Source of the DNA: AP-15 sp963785565
GTDB lineage: Bacteria; Pseudomonadota; Alphaproteobacteria; ATCC43930; CGMCC-115725
Length of the DNA: 64,000 bases
Direction: 5' to 3'
Assembly (NCBI GenBank): GCA_963785565.1
Contig: CAWAVV010000013.1
Coordinates: forward strand, 124,001-188,000
Part shown: in pieces, positions 42,651 to 50,412 of the stretch
How positions within the stretch are numbered: position 1 is the first letter of the stretch
Layout: each line of letters opens with the position of its first letter
Made by a program: the position numbers and the translations under genes
Notes under the pieces: model-generated
The model's input: only the letters and a program-made list of their open reading frames with translations
The model's database searches: none
Told to the model about the DNA's origin: nothing

Positions 42651-43730
42651 TCAGCGATGGGGAATGAGCCGCGTAACATGGCCCATTTTGCGGCCAGGCT
42701 GGATTTCGGTCTTGCCGTAGAGGTGAAGCTTGGCCAGCGGGTCGCCAAGCGCCTCGCGCCACTTCTCGACATCGCGGCCGATCAGGTTCTTCATGACTGC
42801 GTCGGAATGGTGCACGACCGAGCCGAGCGGCAGTCCGCATAATGCGCGCACCAGCTGCTCGAACTGGCTGGTGACACAAGCGTCAATCGTCCAGTGTCCT
42901 GAATTGTGCGGCCGCGGCGCCAGCTCGTTGACCAGAACCTCGCCAGCTTGGGTCACAAACATTTCAACCGCCAACACCCCGACGAGATCGAGCTTTTCGG
43001 CAATATGGCGGGCGATCGCCTCCGCCCGCATCGCGGTCTCGGCCCCGATCCGTGCCGGGGCGATGGTGGTGTCCAGGATATGCGCGGTATGCTGATTTTC
43101 GACCGGGGGGTAGGTTGCCCAGGTGCCGTTGCGGCCCCGCGCGACGATGACCGAGATCTCGCAGGCGAAGTCGACGAAGCTTTCGAGAATGCCGATCTCG
43201 CCGCCCATATTCCGCCAGGCCTCTTCCGGCTTGGTCTCGGGGTTGAGCATCGTTTGGCCCTTACCGTCATAGCCCATGCGCACACTCTTCAGCACGGCGG
43301 GGTAGCCGAAATCGTGCATCGCGCGGGCCAGCGCGGCCGCGTTGGACACCTCCCGGTAAGCGGTGGTCGCGATATCGATCGAACGCAAAAAATCCTTCTC
43401 GCGCAAACGGTCCTGCGTGATTTCGAGAATTTCGGCGCGGGGCAGGACCAGCTTCGACGCCGCTACGAACCGCACCGCCTCGGCCGGTATGTTTTCGAAC
43501 TCGAAGGTGACCACATCGACCGCGGCGGCGAAGCGGTCCAGCGCCGCCAGATCGGAGAATTCGGCGACGGTTGCGGCGCGACACACCTGCTCGGCCGGGC
43601 TGTCCGGCTCCGTCGCGAAGACATGACAGCGATAGCCGAGCCGAGCCGCGGCGAGCGCGGTCATCCGCCCGAGCTGACCGCCGCCCAAAATCCCGATCGT
43701 CGTCCCTGGAGCCAGCACCGGCACAGGCAT
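42651..43730 (-). CDS. purK: 5-(carboxyamino)imidazole ribonucleotide synthase
   Basis: A 359-residue ATP-grasp enzyme of purine synthesis converting AIR and bicarbonate to N5-CAIR. Features: IGILGGGQLGRMTALAA, DVVTFEFENIPAEAV, GYPAVLKSVRMGYDGKGQ and VNELAPRPHNSGHWTIDAC. ATG at 43730 overlaps the purE stop by one base (TGATG), so translation is coupled. The gene converges closely with COQ9 (10-bp gap). Confidence 0.95.
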   Translation of the reverse strand: MPVPVLAPGTTIGILGGGQLGRMTALAAARLGYRCHVFATEPDSPAEQVCRAATVAEFSDLAALDRFAAAVDVVTFEFENIPAEAVRFVAASKLVLPRAEILEITQDRLREKDFLRSIDIATTAYREVSNAAALARAMHDFGYPAVLKSVRMGYDGKGQTMLNPETKPEEAWRNMGGEIGILESFVDFACEISVIVARGRNGTWATYPPVENQHTAHILDTTIAPARIGAETAMRAEAIARHIAEKLDLVGVLAVEMFVTQAGEVLVNELAPRPHNSGHWTIDACVTSQFEQLVRALCGLPLGSVVHHSDAVMKNLIGRDVEKWREALGDPLAKLHLYGKTEIQPGRKMGHVTRLIPHR

Positions 43731-44224
43731 CACAGAGGGTCCGGGCGGTCGGCCACGCGCTCGGTCTGAACTTGCCGCCAGCCATCGACAGCCTGTGCGG
43801 CGGCGACGTCCGAAAGCCCGAGAATCGCCGCCGCAAAAAGGGCTGCGTTGACGGCGCCGGCCTCGCCGATGGCAAAGGTCGCCACCGGGATCCCGGCCGG
43901 CATCTGCACGATCGACAGCAGGCTGTCGACGCCTTTGAGAACCCGGCTTTCGATCGGTACGCCGAGCACCGGCAGCGGCGATAGGGCAGCGGCCATGCCG
44001 GGCAGGTGGGCAGCACCCCCGGCGCCGGCGATGATCACCCGCACGCCGCGCGAACGCGCCGTGCGGGCGTAGTCGTAAAGCCGGTCGGGCGTGCGATGTG
44101 CCGAGACGATCCGCGTCTCATAAGCGATTCCCAGCCGATCGAGCGTTCCGGCAGCGTGGTGCATCGTGCGCCAATCGGATTGGCTGCCCATGATGATGCC
44201 CACTGCCGGGCCGGCCTCGCTCAT
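43730..44224 (-). CDS. purE: N5-carboxyaminoimidazole ribonucleotide mutase
   Basis: A 164-residue class I PurE that converts N5-CAIR to CAIR. The signature GIIMGSQSDWRTMHHAA, VSAHRTPDRLYDYA and IAGAGGAAHLPGM are all present. It forms an octameric enzyme and passes its product to PurC. First gene of the purE-purK pair. Confidence 0.95.
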   Translation of the reverse strand: MSEAGPAVGIIMGSQSDWRTMHHAAGTLDRLGIAYETRIVSAHRTPDRLYDYARTARSRGVRVIIAGAGGAAHLPGMAAALSPLPVLGVPIESRVLKGVDSLLSIVQMPAGIPVATFAIGEAGAVNAALFAAAILGLSDVAAAQAVDGWRQVQTERVADRPDPL

Positions 44225-44296
44225 TCGGCTCTTTCCGTAATCGGGGGCGTATTATAGATCGAGGACAGCAGCGCACAACCACCCCGACCGCGGTGT

Positions 44297-44500
44297 TTAG
44301 GCGATGATGTCGGGTAGCAGCTCGCTTTCGATTTTCAGTATCTGGTCCTTCAGCAGCAGCTTGCGCTTTTTGAGGCGCTGCAGCCGAAGCTGGTCGAACG
44401 GGGCGTGCTCGGAGAGGCGGGCGATCACATCGTCGAGGTCGCGATGCTCGCTTTTTAACACGGCGAGCCTCGCCTTCAATGCTTCGGTGTCGAGGTCCAT
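44297..44500 (-). CDS. DUF465 (YdcH-like) small coiled-coil protein
   Basis: A 67-residue protein: MDLDTEALKARLAVLKSEHRDLDDVIARL followed by FDQLRLQRLKKRKLLLKDQI. This is the two-helix DUF465/YdcH pattern, whose cellular role is not established. Upstream of purE on the same strand; divergent from the TIGR02444 gene. A related gene lies at 45762. Confidence 0.85.
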   Translation of the reverse strand: MDLDTEALKARLAVLKSEHRDLDDVIARLSEHAPFDQLRLQRLKKRKLLLKDQILKIESELLPDIIA

Positions 44501-44541
44501 GGCCGTTGGCGCGAAATTTGACAACCACCATATCACTTTTG

Positions 44542-45057
44542 ATGACCTGGGTCGCCGACATAGCGACCGCCGACGCGGCGGCCGGGCTTTGGGCGCTTTC
44601 GCTCGACTTCTATGCCCGGCCAGGTGTCGCGGCGGCGCTGATCGAGCTGCAGGACCACGCCGGGCTCGACGTCAACCTGATCCTGTTCGCGCTGTGGCAC
44701 GGCCTGTCGGGGCGAGGCCGGCTCGATGACCAGAGGATGGCGGTCGCCGAGCAGGCCGCCGGCGCAATCCAGACGGAAATCGTCACGCCGTTGCGGGCAT
44801 TGCGGCGGCGGATCAGAACCGATCCCGATGCGGATATCCAGCGCCTGCGAGAGGCGATCAAGGCACTCGAGCTCGATGCCGAAAAGATCGCGCAGGCTCG
44901 CCTCGCCGGCTCCGCCGGGCCGCCCGCCACCGACGTCGATCCGGTCCAGCGCCTTGCGGCTGCCAGCGCAAATCTCACCCTATCCCTCGGCGCCGGTCGG
45001 GCGCACGGCGCGGCGGCCGGTGTCATCCGCCGAGCCCTCGAAGAGCTGGGGCGATAA
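44542..45057 (+). CDS. TIGR02444-family uncharacterised protein
   Basis: A 171-residue helical protein: GLWALSLDFYARPGVAAALIELQDHAGLDVNLILFALWHG is the family signature, followed by helices with RALRRRI and LDAEKIAQARL. Function is unknown. ATG at 44542. It starts 41 bp from the divergent DUF465 gene and ends one base before the convergent ubiX gene. Confidence 0.8.
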   Translation: MTWVADIATADAAAGLWALSLDFYARPGVAAALIELQDHAGLDVNLILFALWHGLSGRGRLDDQRMAVAEQAAGAIQTEIVTPLRALRRRIRTDPDADIQRLREAIKALELDAEKIAQARLAGSAGPPATDVDPVQRLAAASANLTLSLGAGRAHGAAAGVIRRALEELGR

Positions 45058-45058
45058 T

Positions 45059-45637
45059 TCAGGTCTCGCCCCATCGGCGAACCGTCCCGCTGTCGAGCCC
45101 GAATAGATCGAGCACGCGGCCGAGGGTCTGATCGATCATCTCCGCTATCGTGGCGGGCTTTGCGTAAAAGGCCGGGACCGGCGGGGCGATGACCGCACCC
45201 ATCTCCGACAGCGCGGTCATCGTCCGCAGATGGCCGGTGTGCAGTGGGGTTTCGCGCACGACGAGCACCAGGCGCCGCCGCTCTTTCAGCACCACATCCG
45301 CCGCTCGGGTCAGCAATGTCGTCGTGGCGCCGCTGGCGATCTCGGCCATGCTGCGGATCGAGCAAGGGGCGACGACCATTCCCATCGTCCGGAACGAGCC
45401 GGATGAGATTGGCGCGGCCATGTCGCCAATCGCATGCACGACATCGGCGCGGGCGCGCACTACAGCCGGTTTCAGATCGGTTTCGAGCGCCAAGGTCACC
45501 TCGGCCGCCCGGCTGATGACAAGATGGGTCTCGACCGTCAACGGCCGCAACAGCTCGAGCAGCCGTGCGCCGTAGATCACGCCAGAGGCACCGCTGATCC
45601 CGACGATCATGCGCGGATTCGCAGATGTTTCTCTCAT
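45059..45637 (-). CDS. ubiX: flavin prenyltransferase
   Basis: A 192-residue enzyme that makes prenylated FMN, the cofactor of UbiD decarboxylases. N-terminal IVGISGASGVIYGARLLELL binds FMN; MAAPISSGSFRTMGMVVAPCS, the basic RRRLVLVVRETPLH and MGAVIAPPVPAFYAKP match UbiX/Pad1. No ubiD gene is in the window. It probably serves ubiquinone synthesis, alongside the nearby COQ9 gene. Confidence 0.95.
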   Translation of the reverse strand: MRETSANPRMIVGISGASGVIYGARLLELLRPLTVETHLVISRAAEVTLALETDLKPAVVRARADVVHAIGDMAAPISSGSFRTMGMVVAPCSIRSMAEIASGATTTLLTRAADVVLKERRRLVLVVRETPLHTGHLRTMTALSEMGAVIAPPVPAFYAKPATIAEMIDQTLGRVLDLFGLDSGTVRRWGET

Positions 45638-45761
45638 CGGGACCTCTTTGAAATTTGCGGTCTTGACATATTTTCGTCATCGAGGGGTGCATGGCCCCTG
45701 GCCGGACCCCCGACCCGGCGTTACCATCGGGGGCGGTGATCGTCTATCAGGAGGATTGTGC

Positions 45762-45929
45762 ATGTCGCTGCAGGATCGCATCGAAGCGCTGAGAGCAAAG
45801 CATGCGGCACTCGAACGCGCCATCGATGAGGAGAACAGCCGTCCGCTGCCGAACGACGACGCGATCTCCGATCTGAAGCGTCAGAAACTCCGCATTAAGG
45901 ACGAAATTTTTCAATTGGAGAGCCACTAG
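45762..45929 (+). CDS. second DUF465 (YdcH-like) small protein
   Basis: A 55-residue protein: MSLQDRIEALRAKHAALERAIDEEN and ISDLKRQKLRIKDEIFQLES. CAGGAGG at 45749-45755 is a strong ribosome binding site. A TTGACA at 45663-45668 could be a -35 box, but no good -10 follows. It belongs to the same family as the gene at 44297-44500 but is clearly diverged from it. Confidence 0.85.
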   Translation: MSLQDRIEALRAKHAALERAIDEENSRPLPNDDAISDLKRQKLRIKDEIFQLESH

Positions 45930-46169
45930 CGCGCCGCGATCGGCCATTTCGGTCTCTCGCTGAAACTGGGGCGAGCATCCTTCCCGGTTTTTTGTGCCCG
46001 TAATTTGCCTGAAGCGGGGTGGGCTCCACCATAGGCACGCATCCTCCCTCTCGCGCACCGTCTACGGCGGCGGATGCCGCCATTGCGCGGGCAGCCCGTG
46101 CTATTCTCACCTTGGGCCGACTTCCTCCCTCACAGATGGCATAGGGTAATCCGGAATGACGGCGGCGAG

Positions 46170-47786
46170 TCACGCCGCCAGTTTCTGCCGCGCGTCGGCC
46201 AGAATCATTGCGGCGCCCTTTTCGGCGACCATGATGGTCGGCGCGTTGGTGTTGGTCGACGTCACCGCCGGCATCACCGAAGCGTCGATCACCCGCAGCC
46301 GGTCGAGCCCATGAACGCGCAGCTGGTCGTCGACCACCGCCATCTGGTCGCGGCCCATCTTGCAGCTGCACGTCGCGTGAAACACTGTCGAGCCATACTG
46401 CCGCGCATAGTCGAGCAATTCGTCGTCGGTCTGAACATCCTTGCCGGGGATGGTCTCGCCAACGATGTATTTGGCGATCGCCGGCGCGGCGAACAGCCGC
46501 CGCGCCATCTTCAGTCCGCCGATTACCGCCCGCCGATCGGTGTCCTCGGCGAGATAGCGCGGGTTGATCGCCGGCTGCTCGGCCGGATTTGGCGATTTCG
46601 CTTCGACATAGCCCCGGCTGAGCGGGCGCATCTGCCACATGCCGATGGTCATGCCAGGCTTGTCGTCGAGCCGCCGCACCGGTCCCGGGGCGAAGCTGCC
46701 CGGCGAGAACAGGCATTGGACGTCCGGGGTGGCTGATTCTTCGAGCACCTTGACCGAGGCGCAGACCAGCGACGAGGCGTAGGTCAGCATGCCGGTCCCG
46801 CTGAACAGGTAACGCAATATCTCAGCGGCAAACGGCAAGCCGCGCGATTTCTCGTTCAAAGTCTTGGCGCCGGCGACCGAACAGGCGACGCGCGCGATGT
46901 AATGGTCCTGAAAATTTTTGCCGACCCCCGGCAAGCCATGCTGGACCGGGATGCCGATGCGGCCGAGATGGTCGGGGTCGCCGACCCCGGACAGTTGCAG
47001 GATGTGCGGCGAGCCGATGGCGCCGGCGGACAAAATCACCTCACGCGCCGCATCGACCCGCTCGACGGCCCCGCCGCGCCCGTATTCGACGCCGACGGCG
47101 CGGCTGCCGTCGATCAGCACGCGGCGGACCAGCGCTCCGGTGACGATTTGCAGGTTTGGCCGCTTTTTCGCCGCTCGCAGATAGGTGCGCGCGGCACTCT
47201 GCCGCCGCCGCCCGCGGCGGGTTTGCTGGACCCAGCCGATATTGGCGCCGGACCCAGGCGGCAAATGGTTGACGTCCCGATGATATTCGAGCCCGACCTG
47301 TTGGCCGGCCGCGATCATCGTGTGACACAAGAGCGGCTGGTCGGAGGCGTTCGAAGTCAGCAGCGGCCCGCCCTCGCCGTGAAACGCGTCCTCCCCGCGC
47401 TCCCAGCTCTCGGCCTTTTTGAAATAGGGCAGCACGTCGTCCCACGACCAGCCGCGATTGCCGAGCTGCCCCCAATGGTCGAAATCCTCAGGCTGCCCGC
47501 GGACATAGATCATGCCATTGATCGAGCTGGAACCGCCCAGCACGCGGCCGCGCGGATAGGGGATGGCGCGCCCATTGGTGCCGGGATCGGGCTCGGCCGT
47601 GTAGCCCCAGGTGATAGTCGGATGATCCAGCAGCCTCATATATCCGGCGGGAATGTGGATCAGCGGGTTGCGGTCGGGTCCCCCGGCCTCGACCAGTACG
47701 ACGCGCGTACCGGGATCTTCGCTCAACCGGTTGGCCAGCACACACCCGGCCGAGCCCGCGCCGACAATGACGTAATCCGCGTTCAT
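46170..47786 (-). CDS. GMC-family FAD oxidoreductase (choline-dehydrogenase-like)
   Basis: A 538-residue flavoenzyme. ADP-binding YVIVGAGSAGCVLANRLSED, GMC signature 1 RGRVLGGSSSINGMIYVRG and signature 2 SAGAIGSPHILQLSGVG are present. The C-terminal active-site region has FHATCSCKMG and STNTNAPTIMVAEKGA, giving the catalytic His/Asn. Such enzymes oxidise primary alcohols; the substrate is not evident and there is no betaine-aldehyde dehydrogenase nearby. GGGGAA precedes the ATG. Confidence 0.9.
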   Translation of the reverse strand: MNADYVIVGAGSAGCVLANRLSEDPGTRVVLVEAGGPDRNPLIHIPAGYMRLLDHPTITWGYTAEPDPGTNGRAIPYPRGRVLGGSSSINGMIYVRGQPEDFDHWGQLGNRGWSWDDVLPYFKKAESWERGEDAFHGEGGPLLTSNASDQPLLCHTMIAAGQQVGLEYHRDVNHLPPGSGANIGWVQQTRRGRRRQSAARTYLRAAKKRPNLQIVTGALVRRVLIDGSRAVGVEYGRGGAVERVDAAREVILSAGAIGSPHILQLSGVGDPDHLGRIGIPVQHGLPGVGKNFQDHYIARVACSVAGAKTLNEKSRGLPFAAEILRYLFSGTGMLTYASSLVCASVKVLEESATPDVQCLFSPGSFAPGPVRRLDDKPGMTIGMWQMRPLSRGYVEAKSPNPAEQPAINPRYLAEDTDRRAVIGGLKMARRLFAAPAIAKYIVGETIPGKDVQTDDELLDYARQYGSTVFHATCSCKMGRDQMAVVDDQLRVHGLDRLRVIDASVMPAVTSTNTNAPTIMVAEKGAAMILADARQKLAA

Positions 47787-47840
47787 TTTTTTCCCCGTTG
47801 ACTGCGCCTGAGCTCGCGTTCAGTGAAGATGCAAAAGTAC

Positions 47841-47863
47841 GGTCAATTCCGGTCAAAGGTCAA
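47841..47863. promoter_or_regulatory. three GGTCAA direct repeats upstream of the GMC gene
   Basis: GGTCAA (TTGACC on the gene's strand) occurs at 47841, 47851 and 47858, 55-77 bp before the GMC start. This could be a regulator-binding array or include the -35 element. No regulator gene is adjacent. Confidence 0.4.
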
Positions 47864-47956
47864 CGGCAGTTCAGCGTTTTATGGAGCCTCACTTTGAGAG
47901 TGAGTGGCTCATGCAAGAGGTTTCATAAGATGGCGCGAATATTTTACTTTAAGAAA

Positions 47957-48949
47957 TTATCTCCCTAATTGGCACACGAGGTTTGGATCTGCCGGCTCGC
48001 TTATTCCCGACCCGAACCGCCCGACTCTCGCTTCAGTCCCGGAGCCATCGCTGCAAGGCAATCTAGCGAGACACATCAGCGATAAAGCCAACTCCGGCGC
48101 GTTTGGGTTCAGGCCCGACAGAATCTGCACCACTCTCCATCTCAGCACCGCCGCGCCGCGCTGGCCCTTTAGAACCTCGGCGCCGAGGCTGTGGTTATGT
48201 CGGTATATCTGGACGTCAAACCCTGAGGAGTGGAGCACTTTGTGGAACAATTCAGGCGTCACCCCGTCGTCTGCGTCATGGTGGAGTTCAGACGCGACGA
48301 CGGCGGCTTGTTCCTCGCGCGAGGAGTGGCACCCCCTTTTGATCCAATAGTTGAAGTCTAGCCGCGCATTCCATAACCATCGGCCAAGCCCTTTTAGTGA
48401 ATATGCACTTCGCTGCGGATCATTATCGGTCACCAGGAGGCCGCCCGGAGCGACGAGGCGCGCGGCCTCTGTCAGTGCTCGGTCCATGTGCTCGCAGTGG
48501 TGGATCGCGGCGTTGAGAATGACAATGTCCCCAACGCCGGAGCGTAGCGGCAGGTCATGTGCGTCGGCCAAGAGCGGTTCGTAGCCCGTTGCCCGTGCCT
48601 GCTCCAGCGCGCCCACCGCAACATCGATACCAATCAAGGCTTTGGGTTTGAATCCAAGCGTCGAAAACACGTTGCCGGGGCCGCAGCCGATCTCAACAAC
48701 AACCTTGTCTGTCACATCCCCTAGGGCAGCGGTCCAGCGATCCCTGAATGCCGGATCACGATGGACGTGGTTAAAATAGTCTTTCACCCACCTCGGATTG
48801 CTGAAGTATCTGCGATGGGCGTCAATCCCTTCCGACAGTTTGATATTGGTATCGGCTGGTATCGGCGCTGACCAGTCGATCGCCGCATCCGGTTTCAACA
48901 GAAACCGCAGCTGAGATGCCGGATCGCTATTACCCTCTCCGTGCTTCAT
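47957..48949 (-). CDS. class I SAM-dependent methyltransferase
   Basis: A 330-residue protein with motif I VVVEIGCGPGNVFSTLG, IGIDVAVGALEQA, DLPLRSGVGDIVILNAAIHHCEHMDRAL and LVAPGGLLVTDNDP. An N-terminal YFSNPRWVKDYFNHVH segment and a C-terminal region with VTPELFHKVLHSSGF surround the Rossmann core. The substrate is unknown. Base composition is visibly less GC-rich than its neighbours, so it may have been acquired. It shares no operon with flanking genes. Confidence 0.82.
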   Translation of the reverse strand: MKHGEGNSDPASQLRFLLKPDAAIDWSAPIPADTNIKLSEGIDAHRRYFSNPRWVKDYFNHVHRDPAFRDRWTAALGDVTDKVVVEIGCGPGNVFSTLGFKPKALIGIDVAVGALEQARATGYEPLLADAHDLPLRSGVGDIVILNAAIHHCEHMDRALTEAARLVAPGGLLVTDNDPQRSAYSLKGLGRWLWNARLDFNYWIKRGCHSSREEQAAVVASELHHDADDGVTPELFHKVLHSSGFDVQIYRHNHSLGAEVLKGQRGAAVLRWRVVQILSGLNPNAPELALSLMCLARLPCSDGSGTEARVGRFGSGISEPADPNLVCQLGR

Positions 48950-49147
48950 GGCGGCCACGCCTATCACGGTCGCGAGCTGCCGACAACCGTTCGGCACACC
49001 TCGCCAATCTCATACGGAACTCGGGCCGCGCACCACCGCTAGGCAAGCCTTCGCAAATCAGCTCAGACGGCGCCTCTTTTGGATCGGCGCCGCCCGCGTC
49101 CCCATTGTTTAGGGGCGGCAACGGCAGCTGCTGGCCCGGATACTCTT

Positions 49148-50233
49148 TTAAGCCTCGATCCCGAGCAGTTTGGCCGCGGTGCCGCCGAGGATCGCGATTT
49201 TGTCGTCGTCGCTGAGACCTGGGGTTGATAGGATGTGATCGACCGGCACCTTGTTCCACGGAAACGGATAGTCGGTGCCGAGGATCACTTGGCCGACCCC
49301 AGTTTCGGCGATCAGATGGCGCATCGCTTCGGGGGTGAACATGATCGTGTCGAAAAACAGCTGACCGTCCTTCAGGTATTGGGTCGGCTTCTTCTTGGGC
49401 AACGGGCCGACCCGATCCGGGAAGGTCGTGATGACAGCGTCCGAGCGTGCAGCGTAGGACGGCAGAAAGCCGCCGCCATGCGCGGCGCAGATCTTCAGCC
49501 CCGGAAAGCGGTCGAGGGTCCCCTCGAAAATCAGGTGCGACAGTGCGATCGTGGTTTCGAGCGGGTTGCCGATCGTGTTGGTCAACAGGCCGCTGCCCTT
49601 GAGTCTGCCGCTGGGCTCCAATTCCCTGGTGCCGAGCGGGTGCATGAAGATCAAGACCCCCAATTCCTCGGCCTTGGCCCACACCGGGTTGAATTTCGGA
49701 TTGGCCAATTCCTCGCCGGCGACGCTGCCGCCGATCGAAAGCCCGCGCAACCCCAACGTCTTCACCGCGTAGTCGAGCTGTTCGGCAGCGAGCTGCGGAT
49801 GCTGCAATGCGACTGTCGCAAAGGCGACAAAGCGGTCGGGGTTGCCGGCGCAGAATTCGGCGAGCTTTTCATTCTGGATCTTGATCAGCTCGGCGGCTGC
49901 GTCGCGTTCGGCGCGATACCAGTAGGGGTTGATGCTCAGCGCCTCGACATCGACACCTTCGGCGTCCATCTCGGCGATGCGGTCCGCCACATTCGACCAC
50001 AGCAGCCCGGGCGCCTCCAGCGGGTGATTGATCACCGCCGCCGCCTCCGGAACGATGGTATGGGCGTGGATATCGACGGTCTTGACCCGCTTGCCGTTGA
50101 CGACGACTTCGCGCCGCCGCCCCGGTTGCGCTGATCCTTGAGCGGCATGCGCCGGCCGGGCATTCGTCAGGCTGCACCCGACAAAGGCGATCCCGGCGAG
50201 CGCGCCGGTCAACAATTCTGCGCCGATAGCCAT
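49148..50233 (-). CDS. amidohydrolase family 2 protein, probably exported
   Basis: A metal-dependent hydrolase/decarboxylase of the ACMSD-like group (about 361 residues). The metal motif VDIHAHTIVP, MHPLGTRELEP, CAAHGGGFLPSYA and ILGTDYPFPWNKV give the usual ligands. The N-terminus (IGAELLTGALAGIAFVGCSL...PAHA) looks like a signal sequence. ATG at 50233 is preferred; a GTG at 50257 adds eight residues. It is divergent from the Mo hydroxylase gene at 50413, suggesting a shared regulatory region and a catabolic role on an aromatic or heterocyclic acid. Confidence 0.83.
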   Translation of the reverse strand: MAIGAELLTGALAGIAFVGCSLTNARPAHAAQGSAQPGRRREVVVNGKRVKTVDIHAHTIVPEAAAVINHPLEAPGLLWSNVADRIAEMDAEGVDVEALSINPYWYRAERDAAAELIKIQNEKLAEFCAGNPDRFVAFATVALQHPQLAAEQLDYAVKTLGLRGLSIGGSVAGEELANPKFNPVWAKAEELGVLIFMHPLGTRELEPSGRLKGSGLLTNTIGNPLETTIALSHLIFEGTLDRFPGLKICAAHGGGFLPSYAARSDAVITTFPDRVGPLPKKKPTQYLKDGQLFFDTIMFTPEAMRHLIAETGVGQVILGTDYPFPWNKVPVDHILSTPGLSDDDKIAILGGTAAKLLGIEA

Positions 50234-50412
50234 GTCCCGTGTCCCCTCGTTGATCACAATCGGGGAAATCTAAGCCGCTGGCGCGGTGCGACGCTACCTG
50301 TTTGGAAATCGGCCCGGTTCGGCTCGGATGCGAGAGGCCGCAGAGGGCGGCTTGACTGGACCTCCACGGGCAATTCCCACAAACTCGCGCGGTGGCGGCG
50401 GAGGTTTGATCC

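Noticed and set aside
45663..45692. Sigma-70 promoter before the second DUF465 gene
   Set aside because: A good TTGACA is present, but no acceptable -10 hexamer lies at 16-18 bp spacing.
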